NCBI GenBank assembly: GCA_005885405.1
Contig: VAYN01000012.1
Location: 138,553 to 202,552 of the forward strand
Length of the DNA: 64,000 nucleotides
DNA from: Actinomycetota bacterium
Lineage (GTDB): Bacteria; Actinomycetota; Thermoleophilia; Solirubrobacterales; 70-9
Direction: 5' to 3'
Within the stretch, counting starts at the first letter, position 1. Each line of letters opens with the position of its first letter. This document shows positions 1-10,049 of this stretch, in pieces. The notes beneath the pieces are model-generated. The model was not told the DNA's origin. It did not search any database and saw nothing but the letters and a program-made list of their open reading frames with translations. Position numbers and translations under genes: made by a program.

Positions 1-1061
1 TCGAGGAAGTCCACGTGCGCGGACTCGAAACCGCTGCGGGCGAGAGTCGAGCGCAGCTCGTCGAGCCGCCGCGGGCGGGTGCCGATGACGACCTTGAGCG
101 CCGGGTCTCGTTCCTGGCGGTGCCTTAGGAGGTCGAGGATCTGCTCCAAATCGTCGCGCCGGTGGGCGTCATCGATGATGAGGAGGGAGATGTCGAGAGG
201 CAGCTCGTCTAGCCCCTCCGGGGTCGCCGGTACGTTGGCGGCCAGATGGACGACGTTGCTCCGGCCGTCCCCGTCCACCTCGTCGGCGAACGCGGTCAGC
301 AGGCGGCTCTTGCCGATCCCTCCCCGGCCGGGCAGGACTGCCACACAGCGGTCCGAGCTGCGGAAACGTCGCAGCGCCTCGAGCTCCTGGTCGCGACCGA
401 CGAGGTCCCATCCCTGGTGGAAGAGGCGACTCTCGTCGGCGCTCTCCGCGGACACCGAACCTGCGCTGAGGAACAGCGCGGGGCCGGTGCGGCCTAGGAA
501 GCGCTGACGCCAAGCGGCCCCGAAGTGGGTCTCGACCAGCCGGCGGGCTTTCTCCGGCGGCAGGCGCCGGACAAGGCGGGAGATGTCGCCGACATCAAAG
601 AGCTCCCACCTCGAATGCGCGTCGATGGCGCGCCGCGCCCCGGCGGTCGCCTCGCGGCTAAGCAGGATCCAGTAGCGATCGGCCTGGTAGGTGGTGCTCG
701 CCACCGCGTTATCCACAGCCTTTGCGCCGAACTGCTTCTCCTGCTTGCACTGCACGCCCAGCTTGGCTCCGCCGACGAACTCGACGACGATGTCGATGCC
801 TTCCTGGGTGGACCCAGAGCCACCGAAGAGGTACGCGGCCTTCACCTCGGGCTGAAGCTCGAGTAGCTCGACGCAGAAGCCCTCGAACTGCGGCCATTCG
901 AAGCCGTCCTGTTTGTGAAGCGGAAGGAGGATCGAGCGAGGGCTGAGCGGCGGCGGGAGGCCGGGCGGCGGTGGGGGGATGGTGTCGCGGACCTTCGGCG
1001 GCTGCTCGGAGGTTGCTTCGAAGAGCTCCTTGAGCGGATCTGGCGAGTGCTCGTCGCTCAC
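1..1061 (-). CDS. PD-(D/E)XK/Mrr-like domain + STAND/AAA NTPase (runs off the window; GTG start at 1061)
   Basis: Not in ORF track because it is open at the left edge. My reverse-strand translation starts MSDEHSPDPLKELFEATSEQ..., with nuclease-like GIDIVVEFVGGAKLGVQCKQ, Walker A VLPGRGGIGKSRLL and Walker B DISLLIIDDAH. GTG overlaps the TGA of the upstream sigma gene (GTGA). Confidence 0.75.
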   Translation of the reverse strand, partial: MSDEHSPDPLKELFEATSEQPPKVRDTIPPPPPGLPPPLSPRSILLPLHKQDGFEWPQFEGFCVELLELQPEVKAAYLFGGSGSTQEGIDIVVEFVGGAKLGVQCKQEKQFGAKAVDNAVASTTYQADRYWILLSREATAGARRAIDAHSRWELFDVGDISRLVRRLPPEKARRLVETHFGAAWRQRFLGRTGPALFLSAGSVSAESADESRLFHQGWDLVGRDQELEALRRFRSSDRCVAVLPGRGGIGKSRLLTAFADEVDGDGRSNVVHLAANVPATPEGLDELPLDISLLIIDDAHRRDDLEQILDLLRHRQERDPALKVVIGTRPRRLDELRSTLARSGFESAHVDFL

Positions 1062-1615
1062 TCGAACCGGTCCGGGGTCAGTCCGCGACGGCGGAGCTCG
1101 GCCTCAAGCCGGGCGCGCCCGTGGTGATAACAGGCCTTGACCGTGCCCTCGGCACAGCCGAGCATCTCGGCGACCTCCTTCACGCTGTGACCTTCGGCGC
1201 GGAAGTACGTCACAGCGCGCTGTCGGGCGGGGAGGGTACGGAAGGCTTCGATCAGTTCGACTTCCTCAGCGGGAGTCAGGCCCACCGTGATCCGATCCAG
1301 CAGATCCCGGTCGAGGGGCTCCGCGCCGTGCGCTTTCTCCCTGGCGATCACCTTCTGGGTGCGGTTGGCCGTAACCGTCTTCGCCCACGAGGAGATCTTC
1401 GACGGGTCGCCGAGCCCGTCGAGACTGTTCGCTATGTCGAGAAGCGTCTCCTGGATCGCGTCCTCTGCCACCCAGACACCTGGGCCGATGATGCTGCGGG
1501 CCGTCTTCGCCACGATCGGCCGCAGGGCCTCGAATAGCTGATCGCGGGCCGCAGGATCGCCCGCCTGCGCTGCGGCGGCGAGATCAGGGAGCGTGGCGAG
1601 GGCGGTGGTCTGCAT
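1058..1615 (-). CDS. ECF-type RNA polymerase sigma factor
   Basis: 185 aa; sigma region 2-like (EDAIQETLLDIANSLDGL...ISSWAKTVTANRTQKVIARE) and region 4-like (LPARQRAVTYFRAEGHSVKEVAEMLGCAEGTVKACYHHGRARL). Confidence 0.85.
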   Translation of the reverse strand: MQTTALATLPDLAAAAQAGDPAARDQLFEALRPIVAKTARSIIGPGVWVAEDAIQETLLDIANSLDGLGDPSKISSWAKTVTANRTQKVIAREKAHGAEPLDRDLLDRITVGLTPAEEVELIEAFRTLPARQRAVTYFRAEGHSVKEVAEMLGCAEGTVKACYHHGRARLEAELRRRGLTPDRFE

Positions 1616-1797
1616 GTCCGTCTATTTATAAAGAGCGCAGAGTGAACCGAAAGGTTTAGTGGGGGCTCAGTGAGTCATGCCTCCTCCAGCGGGCGACCTG
1701 GCAGCGCAACGTCCCCCATGGTGGCCGTCAGGCCGAGTAGTGAACTTCGGGTAGCCACGCGCGTCGGGGGCGGGCATCATGAAGGAGCGGCTACGCC

Positions 1798-4600
1798 CTA
1801 GAGGGAGCAGTCGAGAACAAAGGCGCTCACTTCAGCGGTCCCGTCGGCGCTGACCGTTTCTGCCTGCTGTGCGAAAAAGTCTCGGCTGGCTTGGAAATCC
1901 CGGCGACGGCAGCGGCGGCAATTGACGCTATCGGATGCATCCCAGTCAGGAGAGTCGAAGTGGGCGACGACGTAGATCCCTTGTCGATGATCACCGTCGA
2001 GATAGCGATCGACCAGTTGCTCCTTCATGGCCTTATCCAGATCTCCGTGCCAGCAGCACTTCAACTCGATCACGACCCGTACGATCGGCGACCCCTCGAC
2101 ACGCTCGCCAGCCACCGCCTCGCAGACGATGTCGACCGATTCACCCATGTAGCCCGCGGGGTTTGCCTTGATCTCCAGCTCGCGGCCGACGAAGATCCCC
2201 TGGCCCGCGAGATCCTCCTTCAAGCGGTCCGCCAGCCACAGGGCGACCTGGCGCTCACGCTTCGGGCGCAGCGGCTTGGAATCCCAGAGGAGGGAGACCA
2301 CGCCCTCTTGGCCCTGGAGCTTCTCCTGGCACCGTTTGAGTCCGAAGATCAGGACCTCGCGAAGCTCGCGGTCTGAGCGGACATATCGCCGCCTGCCGTC
2401 CTCGGAGAGCATGAGGACATCGCGCGGCCGGGGCGGCTCCCACTCGGAGCGTTCGAAGATCTCCTCGGCGTCGTGCTGGTACCGCTTGATCCCGATCATC
2501 TTGGGAAACATCCCTGCCAGGCGGGCCAGCGTGTCTACCGCTTCTCGGGTCCCCTGGGCGGCGATCACGCCGATGATCCGCCACCGCCACGTTCCGATCT
2601 GCTCGCGGGGACTCGGGCCGTGTACGCCCTCTACTTGTGGATCCTCTGCGGACGGGAATTGCTCCTCGACCCATAGGTAGAGCTTGGCAGCGACCGCGGC
2701 CGGAAGGTTCGCCGCGATCTGCACCTCGCGCTCGGCGAGACGCAGCACGAGGTCGCGACCGAAGTCGACGTCGTCTTGCATCAACCTCCAGATCCGCTCC
2801 CACTCGGCCGCGCCTCGCTGCTCAAGGAGCACCATCGCCACCTTGACAGCGAGAGCCCGTCGACCGGGACCCCCGGCAAGAGCTCCGGGGACGACGAGTC
2901 GCCTGGCGTGTTCGAGCCCAGTGATCGATCCGTTCGCCACCAGGGTCCGCAGAAGTTCGGCGCGCCGATCCGGATCGCGCCGGGACCGCATAGCTCGCCG
3001 CAGGATCACCTCCTCGAGCTCGGGAGCCCATACGCGTTCGACCAACTTCAACGAGAAGAGGGTCCGCGCGGCTCGGAGGTCGCGGTCGAGGAGTTCGGCG
3101 AATCGATCCGCTCCCTCTTGTGGGGCCCTAGAGAAGAGGTGGTGCAACATCCAGTCGTTGAAGGTCGTCTCGTCGGAGCCGACAGTCGCGTCTCTGAACC
3201 AGCCGACGATCACGGCCCCCCAGCTCTCCCAGACGGAATCAGGTAACTGGGCGAATTGCACCTGATCGCGGTTGGCGAGCAGGCGAAGCGCTCGATAGCC
3301 AGCCCAAGCGGGCCAGAAGACCTTCTGCTGGCGTAGCCATCGCTCGGGTTCCGCGCCGCCCTCGCGCAGGTAGGACGGAGCGAAATCCAGAAGGCGCTGC
3401 CGGTCGACGTCGCCGATCAGAGACCAGCCGGTCAGCGCCGTGAGGTCGGAGATCAGGTACTCCCGGTGGCGGCGCTCATTGATCTCCATCCACTTGGTTG
3501 CGACCCAGAAGCCAGCACGATCGCCGCCTTCGAAGTCATCAAGCGCCGACTTGACCCGGCCGGGGATATTGAGGTCGGGTTCCGGTTCGTCGTCTTCCTC
3601 CACCGTCGCCTCGATGCGGACGACATGGAACTTCCGCATCTCCTCAGCGATCGGCGAATCGATCTCCACGGGCTCGAATCGCGGCCCGCTCAGCTGGTCG
3701 AGCACAGAGCTTTCGCCGAGCGCTTCCAGTATCGCCAGCTCGGACCCACCGAGGACAGGTAGACGGTCGATCAGTTCCGCCAGCGGGCGCTCAAGCTCCG
3801 TGCCGCGGGCGGCACGGAGCTGTTCGAGCAACCAGTCGACATCGTCTGCGGCCAGCAGCCTCGGAGCGGCGAAGAGGACGTTGACAAGCGTCAACTCTCC
3901 CGTGGCCATTAATGGAATTAGGCCCTCGACCAGGCTTCGTCGGCCAGCTTGCTCGACGAAGACCTCCGGGTGGTCGGTCAGCGTTGAGTGGGAGAGCAAA
4001 TTGACGTTCTCTCGTAGCAACGGCTCGAGTGCATCGAGAAACGCCTCGCGAATGTCCTCGTCGCTGACGATGGCTGGCCAGGCCATCACGAAGATCTCTT
4101 CGCGAAGCGTCGAAAGCTCGTCGGTCCCGAAGTGGGAGACGGGCACGCCTGACGCCCAGCGCAGCATGGGAGCTAGGTGGCCCGTCTCCAGGCCGTCGAC
4201 CAACTCGCTCGCCAGGAACATGCGGTAGCCCCCGATGAGATGCTCGCGCTTCGGCTCGGTCAGTGATGCGACAAGTTCTTCGACGCCGATCACGTCGGGC
4301 CAGAGGATCCTCAGTGCGGCCGCCTTCAGCTCGTCGTCCTCGTCCTCGTCGAGCGGCTCGGACGCGAGCGGTCGGACTCTCTCGAGCTGTGCCTCGTCGC
4401 CGAGGTCACCGAGCGCCGACGTGGCTGCCACACGGACCTGAAGGTCGGTTCTCGGATCGAGGGCGAGGTCGGTCAGGGAAGGGACCAGCCCGACCAGCCC
4501 GCATCCCGCCGCTAGATCGCAGGCGATTTGGCGTGCCCAAGGTGAATCGGTCTCGTCGGCGAGGATCGAGCCTGATCTCGCGCGCCCTCCATCAGCGCCT
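1798..4600 (-). pseudogene. C-terminal part of a large NACHT/STAND protein: HEAT-like helical repeats and terminal PD-(D/E)XK-like segment; separated from N-terminal part by a frameshift
   Basis: Called ORF 1798..4431 (877 aa); the frame stays open and protein-like upstream to ~4590 (GSILADETDSPWARQIACDLAAGCGLVGLVPSLTDLALDPRTDLQVRVAATSALGD). C-terminus contains ESVDIVCEAV...VVIELKCCW. Confidence 0.6.
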
Positions 4601-5897
4601 CTACCGCCCGTTCGCGCCCACCATTATCGAGCCCCCTCGGCTCGGAGCGCAGTAGGACCAGGGGGTCGCGATCGAGCAGCATCGCCTCGAATTCGGGGGA
4701 CAGTTCGGCGAGGGACACCGCGACCTCTCGCAGTTGGGGGACCACCCTGCCGGTTGCCGCACCGAAGAGGAGGTCATCGCGTTGGCGCGCGGATAGTCCA
4801 CCGTCAGCAATCCAACGCGCGGCGAGGAACTCGCTGTGGCTGGTCTGGGCGAACCGGCTCCGGCCAGCGCCCGCGCCGGCGAAGATCGCGGTGCCGAGCG
4901 CATCTTCCACTGCGGCCTCGTCGATGTCGAGGTTTCTTTCCACCCCAACGTGCCGGTCGATTTCGTGGCCGCCCGCGAGTTCGGCCAGCGTGGCTTCGTC
5001 GGGCCCGGGGGTGCCGGGTGCCGTCCGAATCACGCTCCGCCCGGAGAGCATCGTCGCCGCGGCGACCCTGGCGGAGACGGCCATACGGGAAGAAGGGGAT
5101 GTCTGCCCTATCCGCCGATCCTCGTCGGGCTCGCGGCACAGTAACTTGAGCCCCTGCTCGAAAGCATCCGATCTCCGGGTCGGGATGCTTCCGCTCTCAC
5201 GGTGGATCCCAACGAGGAACTTCAGCGATTCGGGGACCATTGCCAGTGACTGCAGCTCACTCGCGATGATTTCGCCGACGAAATTCTCAGGGTCGACTTC
5301 TTCTGCCTTGGCGGCCGCTTCCACGTCGGAGCGGGTGAGCGGCGCCAGCTCGCGCACTTCGAATCGCTCGCTTCCGAACCAGCCGCTCAACTCGTTCTCC
5401 AGCGTCTGGTGGCGATCGGCACTGCGGCAGCTGAGCCGGACGACGAGACGCTGATGAGGCGCGTCCTCGAGGCCGCGGATCAGGAGCTTCGCGGCCGTCT
5501 CCAGCCGCATCCGTGCCTCGTCGAGGGAATCGAGGTAAAGGTGGAGGCGGCCCTCGCCTGCCCGCCATTCCTCGAACTCTTCCGAGCCGAAGATCCTTTC
5601 CTCCAGCTCCGAGGCCACCCTGGTGAAGCCGAGTTCGACCAACAGAGCGTGGTCGCCCTCCCGCAGTGAGGCGTTGACCCGGCGATACTCGGCCTTGAGC
5701 TCGGTCGTCTTGCCGAGCCCGGGCTCGCCGATTAAGACGAGGCAGTCAATGTCTGCCAGCTCGGAGAGTCGTTTCGCGTCGGGCGTCGCCGCCGCGAGGA
5801 AATCGGATCGATCCGTCATGAACCCGGAATCGAGCATCGGGATTTCCTGTCCCTCCGGAAGCCAAAAGCGGTACGCGCGGAAGCCCCCTGCCTTCAC
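4512..5897 (-). CDS. N-terminal NACHT/STAND NTPase portion (frame lost near 4565-4600)
   Basis: 461 aa with Walker A LIGEPGLGKTTELKAEY, Walker B-like LHLYLDSLDEARM, and FAQTSHSEFLAARW typical of NACHT/AAA proteins. Confidence 0.7.
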   Translation of the reverse strand: MKAGGFRAYRFWLPEGQEIPMLDSGFMTDRSDFLAAATPDAKRLSELADIDCLVLIGEPGLGKTTELKAEYRRVNASLREGDHALLVELGFTRVASELEERIFGSEEFEEWRAGEGRLHLYLDSLDEARMRLETAAKLLIRGLEDAPHQRLVVRLSCRSADRHQTLENELSGWFGSERFEVRELAPLTRSDVEAAAKAEEVDPENFVGEIIASELQSLAMVPESLKFLVGIHRESGSIPTRRSDAFEQGLKLLCREPDEDRRIGQTSPSSRMAVSARVAAATMLSGRSVIRTAPGTPGPDEATLAELAGGHEIDRHVGVERNLDIDEAAVEDALGTAIFAGAGAGRSRFAQTSHSEFLAARWIADGGLSARQRDDLLFGAATGRVVPQLREVAVSLAELSPEFEAMLLDRDPLVLLRSEPRGLDNGGRERAVEALMEGARDQARSSPTRPIHLGHAKSPAI

Positions 5898-6027
5898 GAA
5901 CCGATTTTCCCAGTCGAACCGGCGCCCCTGGTGCCCTGCAGTGAGGTCGTCACAACACAGCGGCGCCCGAGGCGGTCACGCCCGAGCTGCGGCGTAGAGG
6001 AGCCCGCGCTTTCCCTAGGCTCCGATC

Positions 6028-7059
6028 ATGCCCGACGATGGAGTTTCGCCCCTTGATGCACTGCTCCAAGTAGTGAGAAAGGTCTTCGAGCAGAGGGGGA
6101 AGTGGCCGACGCGACAATATGTGCAGGCGGTACTCGATCAGGATTTCTCCTTAGATCTAGATGATGCACTTCAGGCAGCACCGCGGGCCCTCGTCTATTC
6201 CACCGGCACCCAAGAAGGCTCTGATGTGATCCTTACGGTCGCGGGCCTAGCGGCAGCGGGTGATAGCGAAGACGTGCAGCGCTTCATTGAAGCGCTGCGG
6301 TGGTGTGTAGCCGAACAATTGGGCTTCCGACCGGCGGACCCCGGAGAGACGGAGCAACTTCGCTTAGAGGCCGAGCAATTCAGGAGCGAATGGGCTTCCC
6401 GAGGCCAGTCGGTGACGGCGACCGAGATGGACAAGCTGCGGGCGATGTTGACGACCGAGGGTATCTATAGCTCGATCGGCGGAGAAGGAGATAGTTGGAC
6501 TGTCACCCTGGATCGCCGAAGCGTCTACCCCTACCGCGACGTGCAAACGACTGAGGATTACCTGGCTGTGAAAGGGGCATCTACCGCCACGCCAGCCCCT
6601 CCTGTCCTAGAGCTAGAACTGCCGGGACGCGAGCTTCCAAGGGAGGTTTCATCTTTGCAACTGGGCCTCGACGAGCTTCCCGCCAAAGTGAGGGAAGCCT
6701 GCGCGATCCTTTTCCTCCACGGACACTTTGCGCAGGGTGTACTCGAGGCCGCCAAGGTGATGCGGGATGTCCTGCGCCAAGCAAGCGGCCTCGACCTCGA
6801 TGGTGATCGACTGGCTGGCAAGGCCCTCAACCCGGACAACCCTTTGATCGTCCTGGGGGACCTGGCTACCGAGACCGGTAGGAGTCGACAGCGCGGAGTG
6901 ATGTTGGTCGCCCAAGGGATCTTTGGGGCTGTGCGCAACCCACTTGCCCACCACCGCATAGTCCTTCGTCCGACGGAAGCCCGTCAGATGGTGGCGATGA
7001 TCGCGTTTGTCGTCGAGGCCGTGGAAGCCCGCCGAATGCAGCCAGCGTCAGCCGGCTAG
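6028..7059 (+). CDS. TIGR02391/Hypoth_Ymh-family C-terminal domain protein
   Basis: 343 aa; C-terminal pattern GHFAQGVLEAAKVMRDVLRQASGLDLDGDRLAGKALNPDNPLIVL...RQRGVMLVAQGIFGAVRNPLAHH matches the Ymh family motif. Confidence 0.75.
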   Translation: MPDDGVSPLDALLQVVRKVFEQRGKWPTRQYVQAVLDQDFSLDLDDALQAAPRALVYSTGTQEGSDVILTVAGLAAAGDSEDVQRFIEALRWCVAEQLGFRPADPGETEQLRLEAEQFRSEWASRGQSVTATEMDKLRAMLTTEGIYSSIGGEGDSWTVTLDRRSVYPYRDVQTTEDYLAVKGASTATPAPPVLELELPGRELPREVSSLQLGLDELPAKVREACAILFLHGHFAQGVLEAAKVMRDVLRQASGLDLDGDRLAGKALNPDNPLIVLGDLATETGRSRQRGVMLVAQGIFGAVRNPLAHHRIVLRPTEARQMVAMIAFVVEAVEARRMQPASAG

Positions 7060-7399
7060 GCCCCGCCGATATCGCAAAGAGAACAGTTGTCGCACCAGAA
7101 CTTGAATTGCGCCCCGCCAGGCTCTCGAGTTCGCATGGTCAGCTCGGATCAGCGACAGGGCTGTTCTAGGTGGCCGTTTGGTGTACCCACTGCAAAATCG
7201 AGGGAGGAGATCGGGGACCGTCCTGCTCTATTTTGCGAGCGGGCCTGCTCTATAGAGAGAGCAGAACCCATTTCTCCCAGCAAGCCGATTTATCGGACGA
7301 ACTGCTGGACGGGGACGAGGAGGTCAACAAGCTAGCTTGCTGAGCGCGTAGACGCGGAGCTCGCCAGACGCTCTAGGACCTACATCTTGAGGTTAGGCT

Positions 7400-7984
7400 T
7401 TGGCTGTGAGCTACCAGTGGGCTGAGTCCTTCGCCGACATCGACGGTATTTCTTGGGACCCGCTTGTCCCGATTGATCGTAGTTCGCTGCTCGGCATCGA
7501 TTCCCGACCAACGGTTGAGCGACTCGCGGGAAGCAGTCCTGCAAGCCAACACGAGCGTCACTTTGAAAGTGACTCGGATCTGGCCCCGAGGACGATCGCC
7601 AAGCGGGTGAGCGAGATGCTCACTCTTCCTGGTTCGCGGTCTGACTACCACTTCGGAATGCTCCAAGCATGGGAGGCTCTTTACGCAGCACGGCGTCGAG
7701 ACGGGCGCGTATTCGACTGGATCGAGTCCCTCTGTTTGGCCGACATCGAACTGATGGAGCAGGGCCCCGAGCTCGTGTTCGCCGAGGATCACTGGAACAA
7801 CCTGGATCAGGGCTATCCGATCTTCCCGGCTTTTCAGCGTCTCTCGAGCCTTTACCAGCGCGAGGGGTATCTGGCCGATGCGGTCGAGATAGAGAAACGA
7901 TGCGCGGCGCTTGGCGCCGCACGCCCCGTGGGGGAGGAGGCGATCGAGCGCCAGAAGGCCCTGCTCGAGGAGGATGGACGCTGA
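7400..7984 (+). CDS. Hypothetical protein, first gene of overlapping three-gene operon
   Basis: 194 aa, TTG (7400) or GTG (7406) start; 11-nt overlap with the downstream helicase start. Confidence 0.6.
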   Translation: MAVSYQWAESFADIDGISWDPLVPIDRSSLLGIDSRPTVERLAGSSPASQHERHFESDSDLAPRTIAKRVSEMLTLPGSRSDYHFGMLQAWEALYAARRRDGRVFDWIESLCLADIELMEQGPELVFAEDHWNNLDQGYPIFPAFQRLSSLYQREGYLADAVEIEKRCAALGAARPVGEEAIERQKALLEEDGR

Positions 7985-10049
7985 GCCTGCCCACCTCGCC
8001 CTTCGCTCGGAATCGTTCCTTGAGTCCTGCTTTCTACGGTGGGTGCTCGCGCCGGCGACCGATGCCAAGATTATCGATTACGTCACCCCGCAGGCAGAAA
8101 CTGAGATCGATGGACGTACCTACAAAGTCGATTACGAGATCGCGGGCGAGGCGCTGCGCCTCGCGGTCGAGCTCGATGGCTTCGCTTTTCACTCCGACCG
8201 ACAGCAGTTCACCTATGACCGTTTCCGCCAGAACGACCTTCAAGGAGCTGGCCTGGCGGTTGTCCGCTTCTCCTATGACGCAATCCGCTTCGAGACCTCC
8301 CGCTGCGTCGCGCAGCTGCAGCAGTTGCTTGACCACGATCCCCTGCTGGCCCGCTTCGTCGTCGCTGATCCCGTTGTCGAAGCGCCGACTGACATGGAGG
8401 CCGATCCGCTCTTCGCCATGGCTGGTGTCGCGAGGAGCGCGATGACTTCGCCTGAGACCTACTTCGATTCGGCACGTCAGAAGATCAATCGCCAGACGCT
8501 GCGCGAATGCCAAAGTGAGGCCTTCGAGGCACTTGCCAACTACTACGGCCGAGGCGGCACCAACGCTGCGACGGTGATGGCCGTCGGCGCCGGCAAGACC
8601 GCCTTGGGTGTCCTTGCCTGCCTCGGCTTCGCGCACAGCCGTGCGCTGGTCATCACCCCGGGGTCCGTGATCCGAGGGACCTTCGATACCGCGCTCGATC
8701 ATCGCGATCCGAACAACGTGCTCTATGGCCTCCCGGGCGGCGCGCTTATTCCAGGGTGTCCGCCACCCAAGGTCCGGGTGTTAGACCGCGATGACGGACC
8801 CATCCGCGACGTGACCCGGACTGAGCTGCTGGAGGCCGACATTATCGTGACCAACTTCCACTCCCTGGGAACTGGCGAGGATGAGGACGACCTCTTGGCC
8901 AAGCTCGCCCCCGACGACATCGACTTCGTCGTCGTGGATGAGGCCCATATCGCCGCGGCCGAGAGCTACCAGCGGACGTTTCGCCACTTCTCCACCGCGC
9001 GCAATCTGCTGATGTCAGCCTGCTTCCAGCGCCTCGACGGCAAACCGATCGAGGCCGATGTCGTCTACCGCTACCGACTGATCGACTCGATTGTCGACGG
9101 CAACGCAAAGCAGCTCCGGGTTCGCCGCTTCGCCTCTCAGCCGGAGGCGACGACCTACGAGATCGTCTGGCCCGACGGCCTGCGGGAAGAGATCGTCGGT
9201 CGCGACGCGCTGCTCGAGATCATGAGAGACGAGCGCAAGCTGGCTCGGGTGACGGCCAAGTCCACCGAGCCGATCCGCCAGGTGATGCGCTCGGTTCGGG
9301 AGGCTCTTGACCGGCAGGCCGAGCTCTTCAACCCGATCAAGCCGCGGGTCCTCTTTGCCGCCCTCGGACACCGGCACGCAGAGCAGATTGCGGCGATAGC
9401 CAACGAGCACGGCATTGCTTCGGGAGTCCTTCATCACTCGATGACCGAAGGACAGATCCGCGAGGTGCGGCGGCGCTTCGAGTCCGAGGCCGGCGATCTG
9501 CAGGGAATCGTCCAGCTGCGGATGCTGGGTCAGGGTTACGACTTCCCGCCGATCTGCGTCGTCGCCCCGATGCGCCCGTACGGCTCCTTCAGCGAGTTCT
9601 ACCAATTCGTCGGTCGCGGGATCCGCGTTATCCGTCACCCCGCACTCGAGGGGCGGGTTCCCCCGTCCGAGCAGTGGCTGGATGTCGTCTATCACGGCGA
9701 GCTTGGTCTCGACGCGCACATCGACACGATCTACGCCGAAAACGACATGGATCCCCTCACCGAGCACGAGTACCCCGACGACTGGGACCGCGAGGGCTCC
9801 GATGACGAAGGGCTGGCGCTCGGCGGTTCAACCGGGATCGACGTCGCCGGACGACCGATGGCTTTCGTCATGTTCGAGCGCGGCGACGTCGAACAACGGG
9901 TCGTCCACAACGAGGAGCACGTGCAGGCCCGCAAGGCCGAGCGCGAGCGCCAAGCCCTAGCGCGTAAGTACGCAGAGTACGCGCAGGGCACCGATACGCC
10001 AATCACCTTCGATCAGTACGTCGAGGTCATGCGGCAACTCGCGGGATGA
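7974..10049 (+). CDS. SF2 (DEAH-box) helicase with N-terminal DUF559/Vsr-like nuclease domain
   Basis: ORF track starts at 7911 but ATG 7974 (MDAEPAHLALRSES) is more likely. N-term YKVDYEIAGEALRLAVELDGFAFHSDRQQFTYDRFRQNDLQGAGLAVVRFSYD is Vsr/DUF559-like; motif I VGAGKTALGV, motif II VVDEAHIA, motif VI-like FYQFVGRGIRV. Confidence 0.8.
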   Translation: MDAEPAHLALRSESFLESCFLRWVLAPATDAKIIDYVTPQAETEIDGRTYKVDYEIAGEALRLAVELDGFAFHSDRQQFTYDRFRQNDLQGAGLAVVRFSYDAIRFETSRCVAQLQQLLDHDPLLARFVVADPVVEAPTDMEADPLFAMAGVARSAMTSPETYFDSARQKINRQTLRECQSEAFEALANYYGRGGTNAATVMAVGAGKTALGVLACLGFAHSRALVITPGSVIRGTFDTALDHRDPNNVLYGLPGGALIPGCPPPKVRVLDRDDGPIRDVTRTELLEADIIVTNFHSLGTGEDEDDLLAKLAPDDIDFVVVDEAHIAAAESYQRTFRHFSTARNLLMSACFQRLDGKPIEADVVYRYRLIDSIVDGNAKQLRVRRFASQPEATTYEIVWPDGLREEIVGRDALLEIMRDERKLARVTAKSTEPIRQVMRSVREALDRQAELFNPIKPRVLFAALGHRHAEQIAAIANEHGIASGVLHHSMTEGQIREVRRRFESEAGDLQGIVQLRMLGQGYDFPPICVVAPMRPYGSFSEFYQFVGRGIRVIRHPALEGRVPPSEQWLDVVYHGELGLDAHIDTIYAENDMDPLTEHEYPDDWDREGSDDEGLALGGSTGIDVAGRPMAFVMFERGDVEQRVVHNEEHVQARKAERERQALARKYAEYAQGTDTPITFDQYVEVMRQLAG

